Source: Sisyra terminalis (Eukaryota > Arthropoda > Insecta > Neuroptera > Sisyridae). Taken from it: 64,000 bases of DNA. Within the stretch, counting starts at the first letter, position 1. Every line of letters begins with the position of its first letter. The position numbers and the translations under genes were made by a program. Where the stretch lies: contig OY292274.1 of the NCBI GenBank assembly GCA_958496175.1, positions 67,342,630 through 67,406,629 on the forward strand, written 5' to 3'. The notes below the pieces were generated by a model, which worked only from the letters and a program-made list of their open reading frames with translations, was not told where the DNA came from and ran no database searches. Below, piece after piece: positions 1 through 10,743 of the stretch.

Positions 1-40
1 TGTAATTTACAAACCTTGATCTTAAAATAGTTTTGAGATA

Positions 41-215
41 CTGAAGAAGATTGCTTGGCAATCGAAATATGTATCTGGGTAATTCGTCACAAATATTTTT
101 GTTTGAACTTTTGTTCAAATTTATGTCTATGGATGTTTTTTATAAATTATCATATTAAATTAAACTACATAAATTGGACTACAATATATTTTATATATTG
201 TATAAAAACTTTTTT
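41..215 (+). repeat. Family E half-element with decayed hammerhead core
   Basis: One arm of the family E foldback repeat (compare 52789-52970 and 63250-63374). The hallmark run with GATTGCTTGGCAATCGAAAT is present and is preceded by CTGAAGA, so the hammerhead-like core is kept. The arm runs into the AATTGGACTACAATATATT segment and a TTGTATA end. The opposite arm is absent or lies outside the window. The 74-residue reading frame here is only a frame through the repeat. Confidence 0.7.
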
Positions 216-2075
216 TAGTTACTTTGGATATTATGGACATACTAAGTTTTGTTATATATTAGATATAGTTCTTTGGTAATCAGATTATGTATTTTTTATC
301 GTTATTAATGTAGGAATATTGATCAGATCAATATATGCAGTATAAAAAGTTACTATATCTCAATTATTCACTAAGGTATACCACCAAAAAAGTACTAAAA
401 TACCATAATATTTCTTCTCCAATCAGCAATGAAGATGGTACCTAATCTAATGCAAATATTTGTGATTCACAAATTGATAAATTATTCATTAAAAATATGC
501 AATCTCCTCTCCCATTAGAGTTCCCGGAAAAAGATTTCCGTTCAATTAAAAATTTAGAAGAATGTTCCTTTTTCATATCTGTGAAAATTTTATATCTTAA
601 AAGTACTATGATTTTACTCGTAATCTTATGGAAAAACTAATTCAAATTTATTTCCATTCAATCATGAACATTTTATACCAGCTATTGGAGTACTAGTAAC
701 TTCCCGTGAAATATTCACAACCCAACACTGACACATTTGAGAAATAATAAAAAACGGCGAATAAATGAATTCAATCGAACAACAATTCCTTAGTCCAAAT
801 TTGAAATAATTATTATATTTCACTAATTTGTATGTATTTACAATCTTTGTTCTCTTTTATATCGACTCATTGTAAACGACAAAATTTTACCCTGGAAAAA
901 CAGGGTTGGTAGAGAAAAGTCTGTATTTAGACTATGTTTACAAGGCCAAAAATTTATTGTTGGAAAATAATTATTTTGTGGAAAAATTTTTATTCAATCT
1001 TTAAATAATTTTCCTGGAATCATTATCAAGATGGCAGGAATGGGAAGTTCGATGTTTTCTTAGTTATAATAAAAATATTGTATAAATAGATAGCCGTGGA
1101 ATATTCACAGCCCACATTGATACAAAAAAATTGTCAATTGAATGAAATGACTAATGAGTCTTCTTTTTCACTCGCACGTATTTAAAATACAATATTTGTT
1201 CCTTGACTTTGCTGGCATACCTATATTATATTAATCAATAATATTATATTGATTCCTTTTCAATTATAAAGTGTAGGCATCCTTTGTTGAGGAATCGGAG
1301 GGAAAACATGAGGTTTTTCTCTGGAAAATTGATATTAAAAATGCCGGGCGATTTCTTATTTAAATTTTTTTATTTCAACGAAAAAAAATCAAGAATTAAT
1401 TTGATTTGATTGTTGCAATTTAGATGTAGATAATATCAATTTTTTGGAAAAGCTTATTTTGCTTGAATATTTTCCGATATTGCAATGGAAGGAAAAGTTA
1501 TGGAAACCCAGCCTAATTTAATCAGGAAAATCAAAGCATTGATTTTAACAATGGTTCATTGTTGGGGAATATGAAAATGAACCATAAAGGAAAGTTGATA
1601 CTTAGAATTTATGCTTATAAGTTCAATATTTTACAAAAATTGCTTCATTTTATTGTTGGGGTCTTATTATTATTTTCCTGGAATCATTAGGACGATGAAA
1701 AGAAGGGAAAAGTAGATTTTTTCTTTACAAAACTGATAAATATATTATATTTTCATGTACGTATAAAATGTAGGCATTCATTGTTGAGGAGTCGGAGGAA
1801 AAACACGGGGTTTTTCCTCGGAAAATCAAGGAAATTTTATATTTATAAAATCAAACGATTTTGAATATAAGTTTCCTGGTTGAAATTATAGTCATACGCA
1901 AGAATTAGTTGATTTGATTGTTCAAATTTATTTAATTGTAAGAGATTTATAGTTCAATAAGGAATATCTATTTCCTTCTACATATTTTTGGAAAAGTTAC
2001 TATTTTATTTCTTTAAAATTACGACGATTTTGGGATGGAAGGAAAATCCAAGGACGTAAAACAATTTTTAGGGTG
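216..2075. other. AT-rich intergenic stretch with diverged repeat blocks
   Basis: No coding region is supported. It contains two copies of a dispersed block 'CCGTGRAATATTCACA' followed by '(C)AACAYTGA' (about 696-740 and 1092-1130), which recurs at 7.4, 7.7, 18.0, 18.2, 18.6, 20.3, 20.6 and 53.4 kb. A second pair, about 1272-1335 and 1768-1835 (GTAGGCATYC..TTGTTGAGGARTCGGAGG), is a direct duplication about 500 bp apart. 'TTTTCCTGGAATCATTA' also recurs (about 1007 and 1673), so the whole stretch may be an old tandem array. Confidence 0.5.
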
Positions 2076-3488
2076 AAAGGGTCTAGCAGGATCCACATGG
2101 GGAGTTGGCCCTCAAATAGGAACCTGTGTCGAAACTTATGTTAAAATATCGACTTGATATACAAACATATTTTATATAATTTTCCCGATCAAATTCTTCT
2201 TTGACCTGGAGATATGGGAAAAAATGTCCTCCCATGGCTATTTTTCGAAATTATATATCTCAAAAATTAACTAAGCTAGAGAAGTGAAACCAACGCGAGG
2301 CTTTAGATTATTTTACAGAGTATATCATATATTTTTTTGAAATTTTTAGAAAAAAAAATTATACAAAAAAAATCCAAAAAACAAATGAAATATTTTTTTT
2401 ATGTGTTCTCTGAAAATGACAATCACGAAAAAAATATATTTTATGCTTCTACATGAGCACTATAACTCATAAAAATTGCGTGAAATCATACGTCATAATA
2501 GTTGGTGCAACACCTTGAAAAAAAATGAAATGTGATTTACGTCTAATAGTATACCTCGGTTTTATTTTTTTTCGAAGTGTTGCACCTTCTTTTTTTTCAC
2601 AAAACTTCAATAAAAAATAGGCCACATATAGGAGCAAAACATAAATTATTTTCGTTATTATCAGTCTAAGGAAACATAAAAAAAAATTTTTATTAGTTTT
2701 TTTTTGTTTTTCTATATTTACTCTTAAGATGATTACTTTCAAGATCAAAAAAATTGATCCCAAAAGAAAAAAAAACAACTAGTATTCAATTTTTAATAAA
2801 ATAAGTATAAAAAAAATTATCGTGCTAGTAAAATAATAAAATAAAATAGTAAAACTAATTAACTAAAACTAATAAAAAAAATTTTTTTAAGTTTCCTTAG
2901 ACTTACAATTATGACAATAATATATGTTTTGCTCCTATATGTGGCCTATTGTTTATTGAAGTTTTGTGAAAAAAAAGTTGGCGCAACACTTCGAAAAAAA
3001 ATAAAACCGAGGTATACTATTAGGCGTAGATCACATTTTATTTTTTTTTCAAGGTGTTGCACCAACTTTTTTTTCACGCAATTTTTATGAGTTAAAGTAC
3101 TCATGTAGAAGCATATAATATATTTTTTTCGTGATTGTCATTTTCAGAGAACACATAAAAAAAAATATTTCATTTGTTTTTTGGATTTTTTTTGCATAAT
3201 TTTTTTTTTCTAAAAATTTCAAAAAAATATATGATATACTCTGTAAAATAATCTAAAACCTCGCGTTGGTTTCACTTCTCTAACTTAATTAGTTTTTGAG
3301 ATATATAACCTTGAAAAATAGCTATTCGGGGGGACATTTTTGCCCATATCTCAAGGTTAAAGAGGAATTTGGTCGCGAAAAGTATATAAAATGTGTTTTT
3401 GTATATCAAGCTGATATTTTGACATAAGTTTCGATATAGGTTCCTATTTGGGGGCCAACTCCTCATGTGGATCCGACTAGACCCTTTT
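2076..3488. mobile_element. Family B foldback element, full copy
   Basis: A near-perfect palindrome of about 1.4 kb. The left arm starts AAAGGGTCTAGCAGGATCC and the right arm ends GGATCCGACTAGACCCTTTT. The arms of about 650 bp mirror each other, including the CTCAAAAA..TAACT..GCTAGAGAAGTGAAACC block and a GGTGCAACACYTYGAAAAAAA block. The centre (about 2790-2880) is low-complexity A/T. Reading frames in it have no protein resemblance and are mirror images between arms. I could not find a clean target duplication. A second full copy is at 42673-44039 and a half copy at 33160-33666. Confidence 0.85.
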
Positions 3489-3620
3489 GGCAGGAAATTA
3501 AAGCACTAATTATAGAGTTAAAGACTTATTTAAAGAGAGGTATTTCTTGCAAAAAAAAAAAAAGAAAATCGAATAATACATAGCTCACTAATTTAAAAAA
3601 AAAGGCGTCTTATTAATGGT
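3489..3620. other. Short spacer between family B and family C elements
   Basis: AT-rich DNA with a long A-run. Nothing recognised. Confidence 0.4.
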
Positions 3621-3628
3621 ATGAAGAT

Positions 3629-4573
3629 TAGGGTTTTTTTTTTTTACTTTTTTTTTTTGGTCCCATCGTGAAATTTTGTTGGAAATACCAAAAAAAAATT
3701 CTCTGAAAGTTTGAGCCCTTAATATAAATTTTAAGTCCTCGACCAATGGGATCGTTTTTACCGAAGATGGTTTTTTCTCAGAATTAAACGCTCTACAAAA
3801 GTGCCCATTGCGACAAAATCGTAACTCACACCGGTGAGGTAGTACGGGCCACTGAACCTGATTTTTCCATAAAATTCGCGTTTTTTTTTGCATTTATCTC
3901 GTAAATAACATGAGCTACGGAAAAATTATAAATGAAAAACTTGTAGAGAATTTGATTTCCTACAAAAAAGGTCCTGTAGACCAAATCGCCAAGATCAATA
4001 TTAAACGAGATACTAAGTTTATATCAATATAATTTTTTTTTATATCAATTTATAAGTTTAAATCAATGATCGGCAAAAATTTTACAGAAAAATCAATTCA
4101 AGGCTTAATATCTCGTTTAATATTGATTTTCGCGATTTGGTCTACTGGACCTTTTTTGTAGGAAATCAAATTCTCTACAAGTTTTTTATTTATAATTTTT
4201 CCGTAGCTCTTGTTATTTACGAGATAAATGCAAAAAAAACGCGAATTTTATGGAAAAATCAGGTTCAGTGGCCCGTACTAACTCACCGGTGTGAGTTACG
4301 ACTTTGTTGCAATGGGCACTTTTGTAGAACGTTTAATTCTGAGAAAAAACCATTTTCGGTAAAAGCGATCCCATGCAATGCCGCTGAGATATAGAAATTT
4401 AAAAATAAATAATCAGAGTTTCCGTGTATTTTCAATGGGAAATCTTTACACGTCTTGGTCGAGGACTTAAAATTAATATTAAGGGCTCAAACTTTCAGAG
4501 AATGTTTTTTTTGGTATTTCCAACAAAATTTCACGATGGGACCAAAAAAAGTCAAAAAAAAAGAATCACCGTA
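3629..4573. mobile_element. Family C long-arm foldback element with 8-bp target duplication
   Basis: Long inverted arms of about 400 bp. The left end is TAGGGTTTTTTTTT and the right end is AATCACCGTA (family consensus TAGGGTGATTTTTT). The arms share blocks such as GGTCCCATCGTGAAATTTTG, AATTAAACGCTCTACAAAAG and CTCACCGGTGTGAGTTACGA in both orientations. The flanking octamers ATGAAGAT (3621-3628) and ATGGAGAT (4574-4581) match at 7 of 8 positions, the expected target duplication. Other copies: 34718-35519, 40945-41744, and a 70-bp end at 34457-34525. It has no coding capacity, so it is a non-autonomous DNA transposon mobilised in trans. Confidence 0.85.
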
Positions 4574-4581
4574 ATGGAGAT

Positions 4582-5487
4582 ATTAGATTGTTTTGATGAC
4601 AAAATTGATTCGATTCTGGCATTGAAATTCGAATAAATCTATGAAATTTACAAAAAAAAAATGTATATACTTAAATTCAGTATAAAGTTATATGATACCA
4701 ATTCCTGTTCTTTACAACAATTCTCTTATAACACCATTAGTATACCATGCCAATGATAAAACGACTATCAGCTGAATTGGAATATTGTTTATGAAAATTA
4801 AACATATAGAATCGTGCGATAAAATTGATAACAATAAAAAAAAACTATAGCGAAAAGTGATGACAAGGCATTATTGACTTTGTTTAATTTAAAGGAAACC
4901 GAGGAGCTTATCATTTTCGAACGAAGATTGTAAACAAAGCACTTTTACTGAAGTGATTTCATAAACGTGACGTTCATTTCCTTAGATTACATGAATTTAC
5001 CTCCGAATTAAACATAATACGATAAATTATTTTTAAACAAACAATGCCCAAGAACAAATATCAAATTTTCAACTATATAGTAGGTGTTGATATAGTAATT
5101 TGTTGTCTCATTACAATATCAGTGGTGGCAAATAATCACATCTCTTTTGCACTACAACGATAGTAGGCTTTACGTGCAATAATAAATCAAGGGGGCTATG
5201 ATAAAGAAATCAAAATAGCATCACGTAGGGCTGTCCCATACAATCATAGTACATATTTTACGTTTAAATTTATCAAAAACGATTTAGTCAAAATATTTAC
5301 AGTTTTTGCATCTTAAATTCCATTATTAAGTTTACATTAAAACGTTAGTTTGATAAGAAAATTCCAGACTCCAGAATCCAGGATTGAAATTTTAAAAATT
5401 ATCACCCATATTTTCTATAAGTGGAATCCTTTTCACTATAGAGTTATTCCACAGTCAATCAACATAAAGAAATCAAGATATCTTTGG
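4582..5487. other. AT-rich intergenic stretch, nothing recognised
   Basis: No reading frame, repeat family member or RNA gene is recognised here. The codon-like runs are short and AT-rich. Confidence 0.4.
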
Positions 5488-5495
5488 GGTACTAG

Positions 5496-5727
5496 CAGGC
5501 CCTGCTCTAGCAAATTTGCCGCCCTGGGCAAGATGAAAAAATGCCGCCCCTTCAGGGTTGAAAAAACACAAAGTTTTAATATCACAAAATTTTTAATTTT
5601 TTGGAAAAATATTTTTTTAACTAAAAACTAATTTTTTCACATTTTTGTTCATATTGTATATCAAATATGACAAAATGCCGCCCCTGAAATTTTCCGCCCG
5701 GGTTGCCCACCCCTAAAGCGGGGGCTG
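5496..5727. mobile_element. hAT-like MITE, family H copy 1
   Basis: A 232-bp element starting CAGGCCCTGCTCTAGC and ending AAAGCGGGGGCTG, with imperfect inverted CAG..CTG ends and GC-rich subterminal motifs (TGCCGCCCC twice). It is flanked by a perfect 8-bp duplication GGTACTAG (5488-5495 and 5728-5735). CAG ends plus 8-bp duplications are typical of the hAT superfamily. A nearly identical copy lies at 37777-38021, which has about 13 extra GC-rich bases near its right end. Confidence 0.88.
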
Positions 5728-5735
5728 GGTACTAG

Positions 5736-6263
5736 AACTGCTAAACCAGCGTTATTAATTGTTTTCATCGCATACTTTGATCAGTAAGTACCTTTTTGAA
5801 GTCAAAAATTGGTCAATTTCATACTTGTACGTAATAGGCTCTAGCTTTATTAAATAGCGTAATATGCTCTATAAAAAAAATGACTGATAAAATTAGAAAC
5901 AAAATGGCAACCATTTGAATTTTCCGCCATTTTTCCTCATTTTTACGTTATTCAATTAAGCTCCCTTGTCAAACTTAGAGCTAATAAGAAATTGATTTTT
6001 TTTTTGAATTAAAAGAATGAAATTTAAAGATTAAACGCCAACTAAATGGGCAAAAAGCGTCAAAGAAAAAGTTATTCTATTTGTAAACCGCTAATCAAAG
6101 GAATTTACTCCAAATGATAATATAATTAATCAGGGGATAAGTACCAGGAATAAATCGAATAATCACTAAAACTCTAAAAAAATTCCCACATAGACCAATC
6201 TTAAAGATCCTCCACTCATTTGATGATTTTGGAAAATACCATATAAATTTCTGTACTGTACAA
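5736..6263. other. AT-rich spacer, nothing recognised
   Basis: No coding or repeat feature is identified before the family A end at 6264. Confidence 0.35.
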
Positions 6264-7130
6264 TAGACTGATTCAAAAAAAAAGATGATTTTTTTTTCTT
6301 AATTCTATCGAAAATATTGTTGGGAATGACAAGAAAAAATTCCTGTGAAATTTTAAGCTCTTAATATTAATATTAAGAGGTGCCACATCGCAAAATTCGA
6401 TTTTTCATTTATATAACATGGGAACAATATTCTGCTGCACTTTGGAATTTCATAGCTAACGTTGGTGACAATATTTCGGAATGATTAAGACACATTCTTG
6501 TAGAAAATTGAACGATCTAGAAAAAAGGTATCCAACAAGTTTTTGATATATTTGTTACTTCAAAAGTTATTTGAGGTCAAAGTTGAACTAAACAGAAATT
6601 TTAATGTTTTTTCAATTTTTTGGCCCAACCATCAATTTTATGAGAACATTTTATTGGACATTTTTTGTAGAGCAATTTTTTTCTATGACTTATCTCCATA
6701 AAAGTTTAGATATTTTTCACAGGTTCAAAGTTATTTAATTAAAATAAAAAAATATTTTTTATGTTAAAAATATAATAATTCAGGGAATTTTCAGTTTAAT
6801 GCAAATAACTTAGGACCTGTGAAAAATATCAAAAACTTTTATAGAGATAAGTTATTATTTGAACTTGATTACACAGTTTCTATCAAATCAGTCAAGCTGT
6901 CTTCAGATTGGAACCATAAGTAAAACCAGAATAATTGGTACTACTATTTAGATTTGACTTTTAGCTCACGTTGGTGACAATATTTCGGAATGACCAAGGT
7001 ATTCTTGTAGAAAATTGAACGATCTACAAAAAAGGTCTCTGACAATTTTTTGATATATTTGGTCCTTCAAAAGTTATTCGAGGTCAAAGTTGAACTAAAG
7101 AGAAATTTTAATATTTTTTTTAGTCTCTAT
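6264..7130. mobile_element. Family A foldback element, truncated copy
   Basis: Starts with the family A terminus TAGACTGATTCAAAAAAAA, followed by the diagnostic internal blocks (TTGTTGGGAATGACAA, CTTAATATTAATATTAAGAGG, GGTGACAATATTTCGGAATGA, AACGATCTAGAAAAAAGGT). The middle is scrambled, and a ~100-bp foreign piece (6858-6957) interrupts it. The matching right terminus is missing; the copy fades out near 7130. It is old, with more mismatches than the 10.7 and 60.1 kb copies. Confidence 0.8.
6858..6957 (+). repeat. Dispersed ~90-bp repeat, also at 40110-40196
   Basis: The block GAACTTGATTACACAGTTTC..GGAACCATAAGT recurs with few changes at about 40110-40196 (GAACTTGATTACAAAGTTTC..GGAACCATAAAT). 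It interrupts a family A copy here. No function recognised. Confidence 0.6.
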
Positions 7131-7384
7131 AGGGCCTCCCAGCTACGGGCGCATCGAAGCAAGGTTTGTAAATTACACAGGTTGCTCCATTAGAAAAAAT
7201 AAATGACGTCATACGAAGAATTTTGAAATTGAATCAGTCTGAAGATATGTACGAATTTCTTCTGGATACGTCACGTATCCATCACGTAACCACCATGAGG
7301 CCACCTGTGTATTTTATAAACTTTGGCATCGTAGGATGCTGTGGATTATTAAAGTAGATGGCTTTGATATTTAACGAACATATT

Positions 7385-7780
7385 TCTGTAAAAGTTAGCT
7401 ATGAAATATTCACAGCCAACATTGATACAACTAGCAAATGATCATAATTGGCAATTAGTTCAAATTTGAGACAATAAATATTATCTTTGGTTTTCACTTA
7501 CACGTACTAAAACTTATGACAATTTTTTTGAAAATATCTAAGGGATATTCAGCTCAGAAATTAGGGGAAATGAATCTAAAATCGAAGTTTGGAACTACAG
7601 AAATTAATTTTAGATAAAGAACTTCTGCATTGAACCTAAGAAAACCCTAAAACTGAAGTTTAGTTTTGGTCAAAATTATTCACATTGCTCTTTAAGATAT
7701 TTCTATTTACAGTTTAATTTTGTTATTTCGATTTCATTCAATTGTATCAATGTTGGCTATGAATATTTCACGGCTACCCA
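7385..7780. repeat. Inverted pair of the dispersed CACAGCCAACATTGATAC block
   Basis: GTTAGCTATGAAATATTCACAGCC..ATTGATACAA at about 7393-7431 is mirrored by TTGTATCAATGTTGGC..TTTCACGGCTAC at about 7742-7777. The pair gives a ~390-bp unit with ~37-bp inverted ends. This is probably the most complete copy here of the MITE-like repeat whose single ends are scattered elsewhere (0.7, 1.1, 18.0-18.6, 20.3, 20.6 and 53.4 kb). Confidence 0.55.
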
Positions 7781-8863
7781 GACTAAAATTAAATCAAAGT
7801 ATGCAATGGAAAAATTAAATGGCGCTAGTTTCGCAGTTCTAGTACCCCAAATATTATCCTCATTTTTTGTACTGAACCAAAAATTATTTAGCCCACCTGT
7901 TAATTCCCACTTGTTGATTTCACATGACTTGAGCCTTTAAAACGATATTAATAGGATAGTTAATAATATTTTCATAAATATTTTTTTTTTGATTCATTAA
8001 AAACAATATTAATCACATATAATTTCCATTTAGTATGTGATAATCATAAACATTGACAAAGTTATGTGATGATGATGAAAAGTTATGGTTAATTATGTAT
8101 GCATAAAAATTTGCACAACTCATATCGTATAATCATCAAATAAGTCCACAAAATACGTGGACACAATGCTAAAAATTAATTTACCTGCCTGTCCTTATTT
8201 TATTGAAAAAAAAAATTACATAAATCATTACAATTTAATTTTTTTAAAAATATCAAAATTGATAATTTCACGTATAAAAATTCGATAAATTTTCAAGACT
8301 GCAACGTCAACAATTGATTAATTTAATATATCAGGTCTTACGTGGTCTAAAATGTACAATTACGATAGGCACTTTTTAGAATTGGAATTGATAAACAATA
8401 AATATCATTTATAAGAAATCATAAGTAAAAAAAAACTTTTTTTTTAAACTCTGTGAAATGTATGAATCATTTTATTGATAAAAATTAAAATACTTTATGG
8501 TATGTTATTTATTTAACAGGAAATTTCTGCATATTTCTTTCTAATATACTTGAATCGGAATTTATAAACTATTTTTGAATTTCTGGGAATTTTTTTGGAA
8601 ATTTAAAATATTTTGATACTTATTTTATCAGAGGATTGATATTGAGGGTTATTTTAAATATTTTCTATCCTTTTGAGCCTTTAGGTTTCCTATAGGATCT
8701 TTTCAATGACTTATAAGCCTTATGGAAGTACTTAAATTTTGATTAAACTTTAAGAATTCAATAAAATATAAAATATTGTTAGACATATCCGATTCTGGTT
8801 TTATATATTTTTAAAGGGTTGAATTTAAATTCGTTAGAAAAGAAAAATATGTAATTATCATTT
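7781..8863. other. AT-rich intergenic stretch, nothing recognised
   Basis: Homopolymer-rich sequence without coding signal or recognised repeats. Confidence 0.35.
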
Positions 8864-9540
8864 TTAATTGCCGAAAGTAGGGGTTGCTTTATTTAGGGGT
8901 AGGAAAAACCCCGTCAAAGATAGGTATGGCCAAAGAAAAATATTCAATTTTTGCTTAAATTCAAAAAAAAAAAAAATGAAAATCAGACGATTGAAATTAT
9001 AAGAAGAGGATACAGCTTTGACACTGGAGTTAAAGGTGCATTTCGGTCTAGAAGACCTATAGTCGAAAATATTGATGAAATTGAGGAAATAATCAATAAA
9101 ATTGGCGTAGAATTGCTGAAAAAAATGATAATCGAACATGAAATAATTTTACTGCCATTTTACATAAGGTAGACTTTAGGAAAATGTTTAATTTTCGGAA
9201 GTCACAAGCGTTGGTGCCATATCTTGTTGGATCAAATTTCCATCAGTGATTTCTTGGGAAAATCTTGTGAAGTCAAAATTTTTCTAACGAAAAATGATAA
9301 CAGGTGCCCCATAGTGAAATGACAATCGAAAATATTTACAGTAGAAGGTTGTTAAGTGGTCACAAATGGGACCCAAGAAGGATAGATGTTCTAAATGATT
9401 TACCATGTTTATGATAGAACTGGAAGAATATTGTTCACCATAAGTTAATGTCCAATTGCCCAAAAGTAAATTCAAATATTTTTTGTCCAAAATTGGATCA
9501 AATGTTTCCAATATTTGACTAGAAGTGGTCTGATTTAAGC
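8864..9540. pseudogene. Unrecognised coding-like remnant (possible transposase debris)
   Basis: The + frame 8951-9172 (73 codons) contains a compositionally protein-like stretch, TGVKGAFRSRRPIVENIDEI. It loosely resembles the linker and second helix-turn-helix of Tc1/mariner-type transposases (a GRP-like 'SRRP' followed by a helix-rich segment). On the - strand, 9284-9511 is a 75-codon frame with no stop, and just past it the - strand reads NLIQQDMAPTL, which resembles a degraded 'FQQDxAP' transposase motif. The strands disagree and there are stops between, so at best this is rearranged debris. A chance open frame is nearly as likely. Confidence 0.2.
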
Positions 9541-9689
9541 AGTAGAAAAGATTTATTCTACCAAGAAAACCCCAAAGTTTGCCGTAGTTTATCCTATCGA
9601 CTTATAGTTGGCCTTGATACCAAGCGATTGTCTTTTGTTTGTCCATAGCCGACGCTTTTGATCCTATACAATTGATTTTATGGGATGCT
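9541..9689. other. Spacer with no recognised feature
   Basis: Nothing recognised between the remnant above and the family E element. Confidence 0.3.
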
Positions 9690-10000
9690 TATACAATATA
9701 TAGAATATATGGCGGTCCAATTTATGTAGTATAGTTTAATATAATAATATATAAAAATCATACAAATGTGAATCATCCAAAGCAGTTACGGAGTGATCCA
9801 AACTACTTGATGACCACTGTGGAAGATTGCTTTGCAATCGAAATACGTATCTGGGCAATACGTCACAAATATTTTTGTTTGAACTTCTGTTCAAATTTAT
9901 TTTTAAGGTATGATTTTTATTTATTATTATACTACATAAATTAGACTATATATTGTATACACAGTACAACTGTTCAAAGTCAGCGAAAAAATCTTATTTT
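9690..10000 (+). mobile_element. Family E hammerhead-type foldback element
   Basis: The left arm (TATACAATATATAGAATATA..) reads inward to about 9750. A GCAGTTACGGAGTGATCC segment follows, then the right arm with the core region at about 9817-9846, through TTGTATACACAGT to the asymmetric tail GTTCAAAGTCAGCGAAAAA and TCTTATTTT. The core reads CTGTGGA-AGATTGCTTTGCAATC-GAAA: helix II is intact but CTGAGGA has an A-to-T change, so a ribozyme here should be dead. The sequence after the tail is GATG, and GATG also precedes the left arm. Confidence 0.75.
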
Positions 10001-10743
10001 GATGTCAATTTTCTATTGACTATTATAAGAGATAATTGACAGTTAAATTGGTGTTATTGAAAATTAAATAGTACCTGAAGAAGTTGAATAAATATAAAAA
10101 ATTCCCAAATCAAAGATAATGTAACTAATTAAGTTTATATCATATGAGACTTATGGTTTAACTATTTCAGTAATTTCCTGGAAATCACTTACGTAATTAA
10201 ATTTCTACGTTCCATTGTTTTTAAACAATGATTCATTTGTTGGCCAATAGAAAGAAAAGGATAACAGATAAAACTATCAATTAAAAAATGTACCTTCTAT
10301 CTTTATCTTTTTTAATCTACAGTCGAGAGTATCCAACCGGTTTGGTAATGTTCGTACGAGTTACGGACTAGTTCGGTTCCCGAAATGTACCGAGTTTGGA
10401 TGTAAGCATACATACCTAGAAAAAATTAGTGCACCAGTGCAGTTGATCGTCAACATTCCCAGAGCACAGTTTACGTGATCTATTAGTGTTGAGTCCTGTG
10501 ATCAAGGCAGCTTTTGTCCAAGAATTTTAATTGGATAGTGTTGGGGCTTAATTTTGAGGTTAGTTTTTCCATATTTTTTTTTAATTATAGAGAGGAAATA
10601 GTTGCACTTTGGATTAATAATTTTTGTTTTGGTTACTCCAAAAAAAAAAATGGTCATCTGGACGAAGTTGTAGGTAAAAGTACATGACATTCCGTTGTTT
10701 GCTTTGAATACATAATATCTTATTGATTGGGTATAGTGTTTAC
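10001..10743. other. AT-rich spacer, nothing recognised
   Basis: The open frame on the - strand (10502-10756) runs into the family A terminus and resembles no protein. No other signal. Confidence 0.35.
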
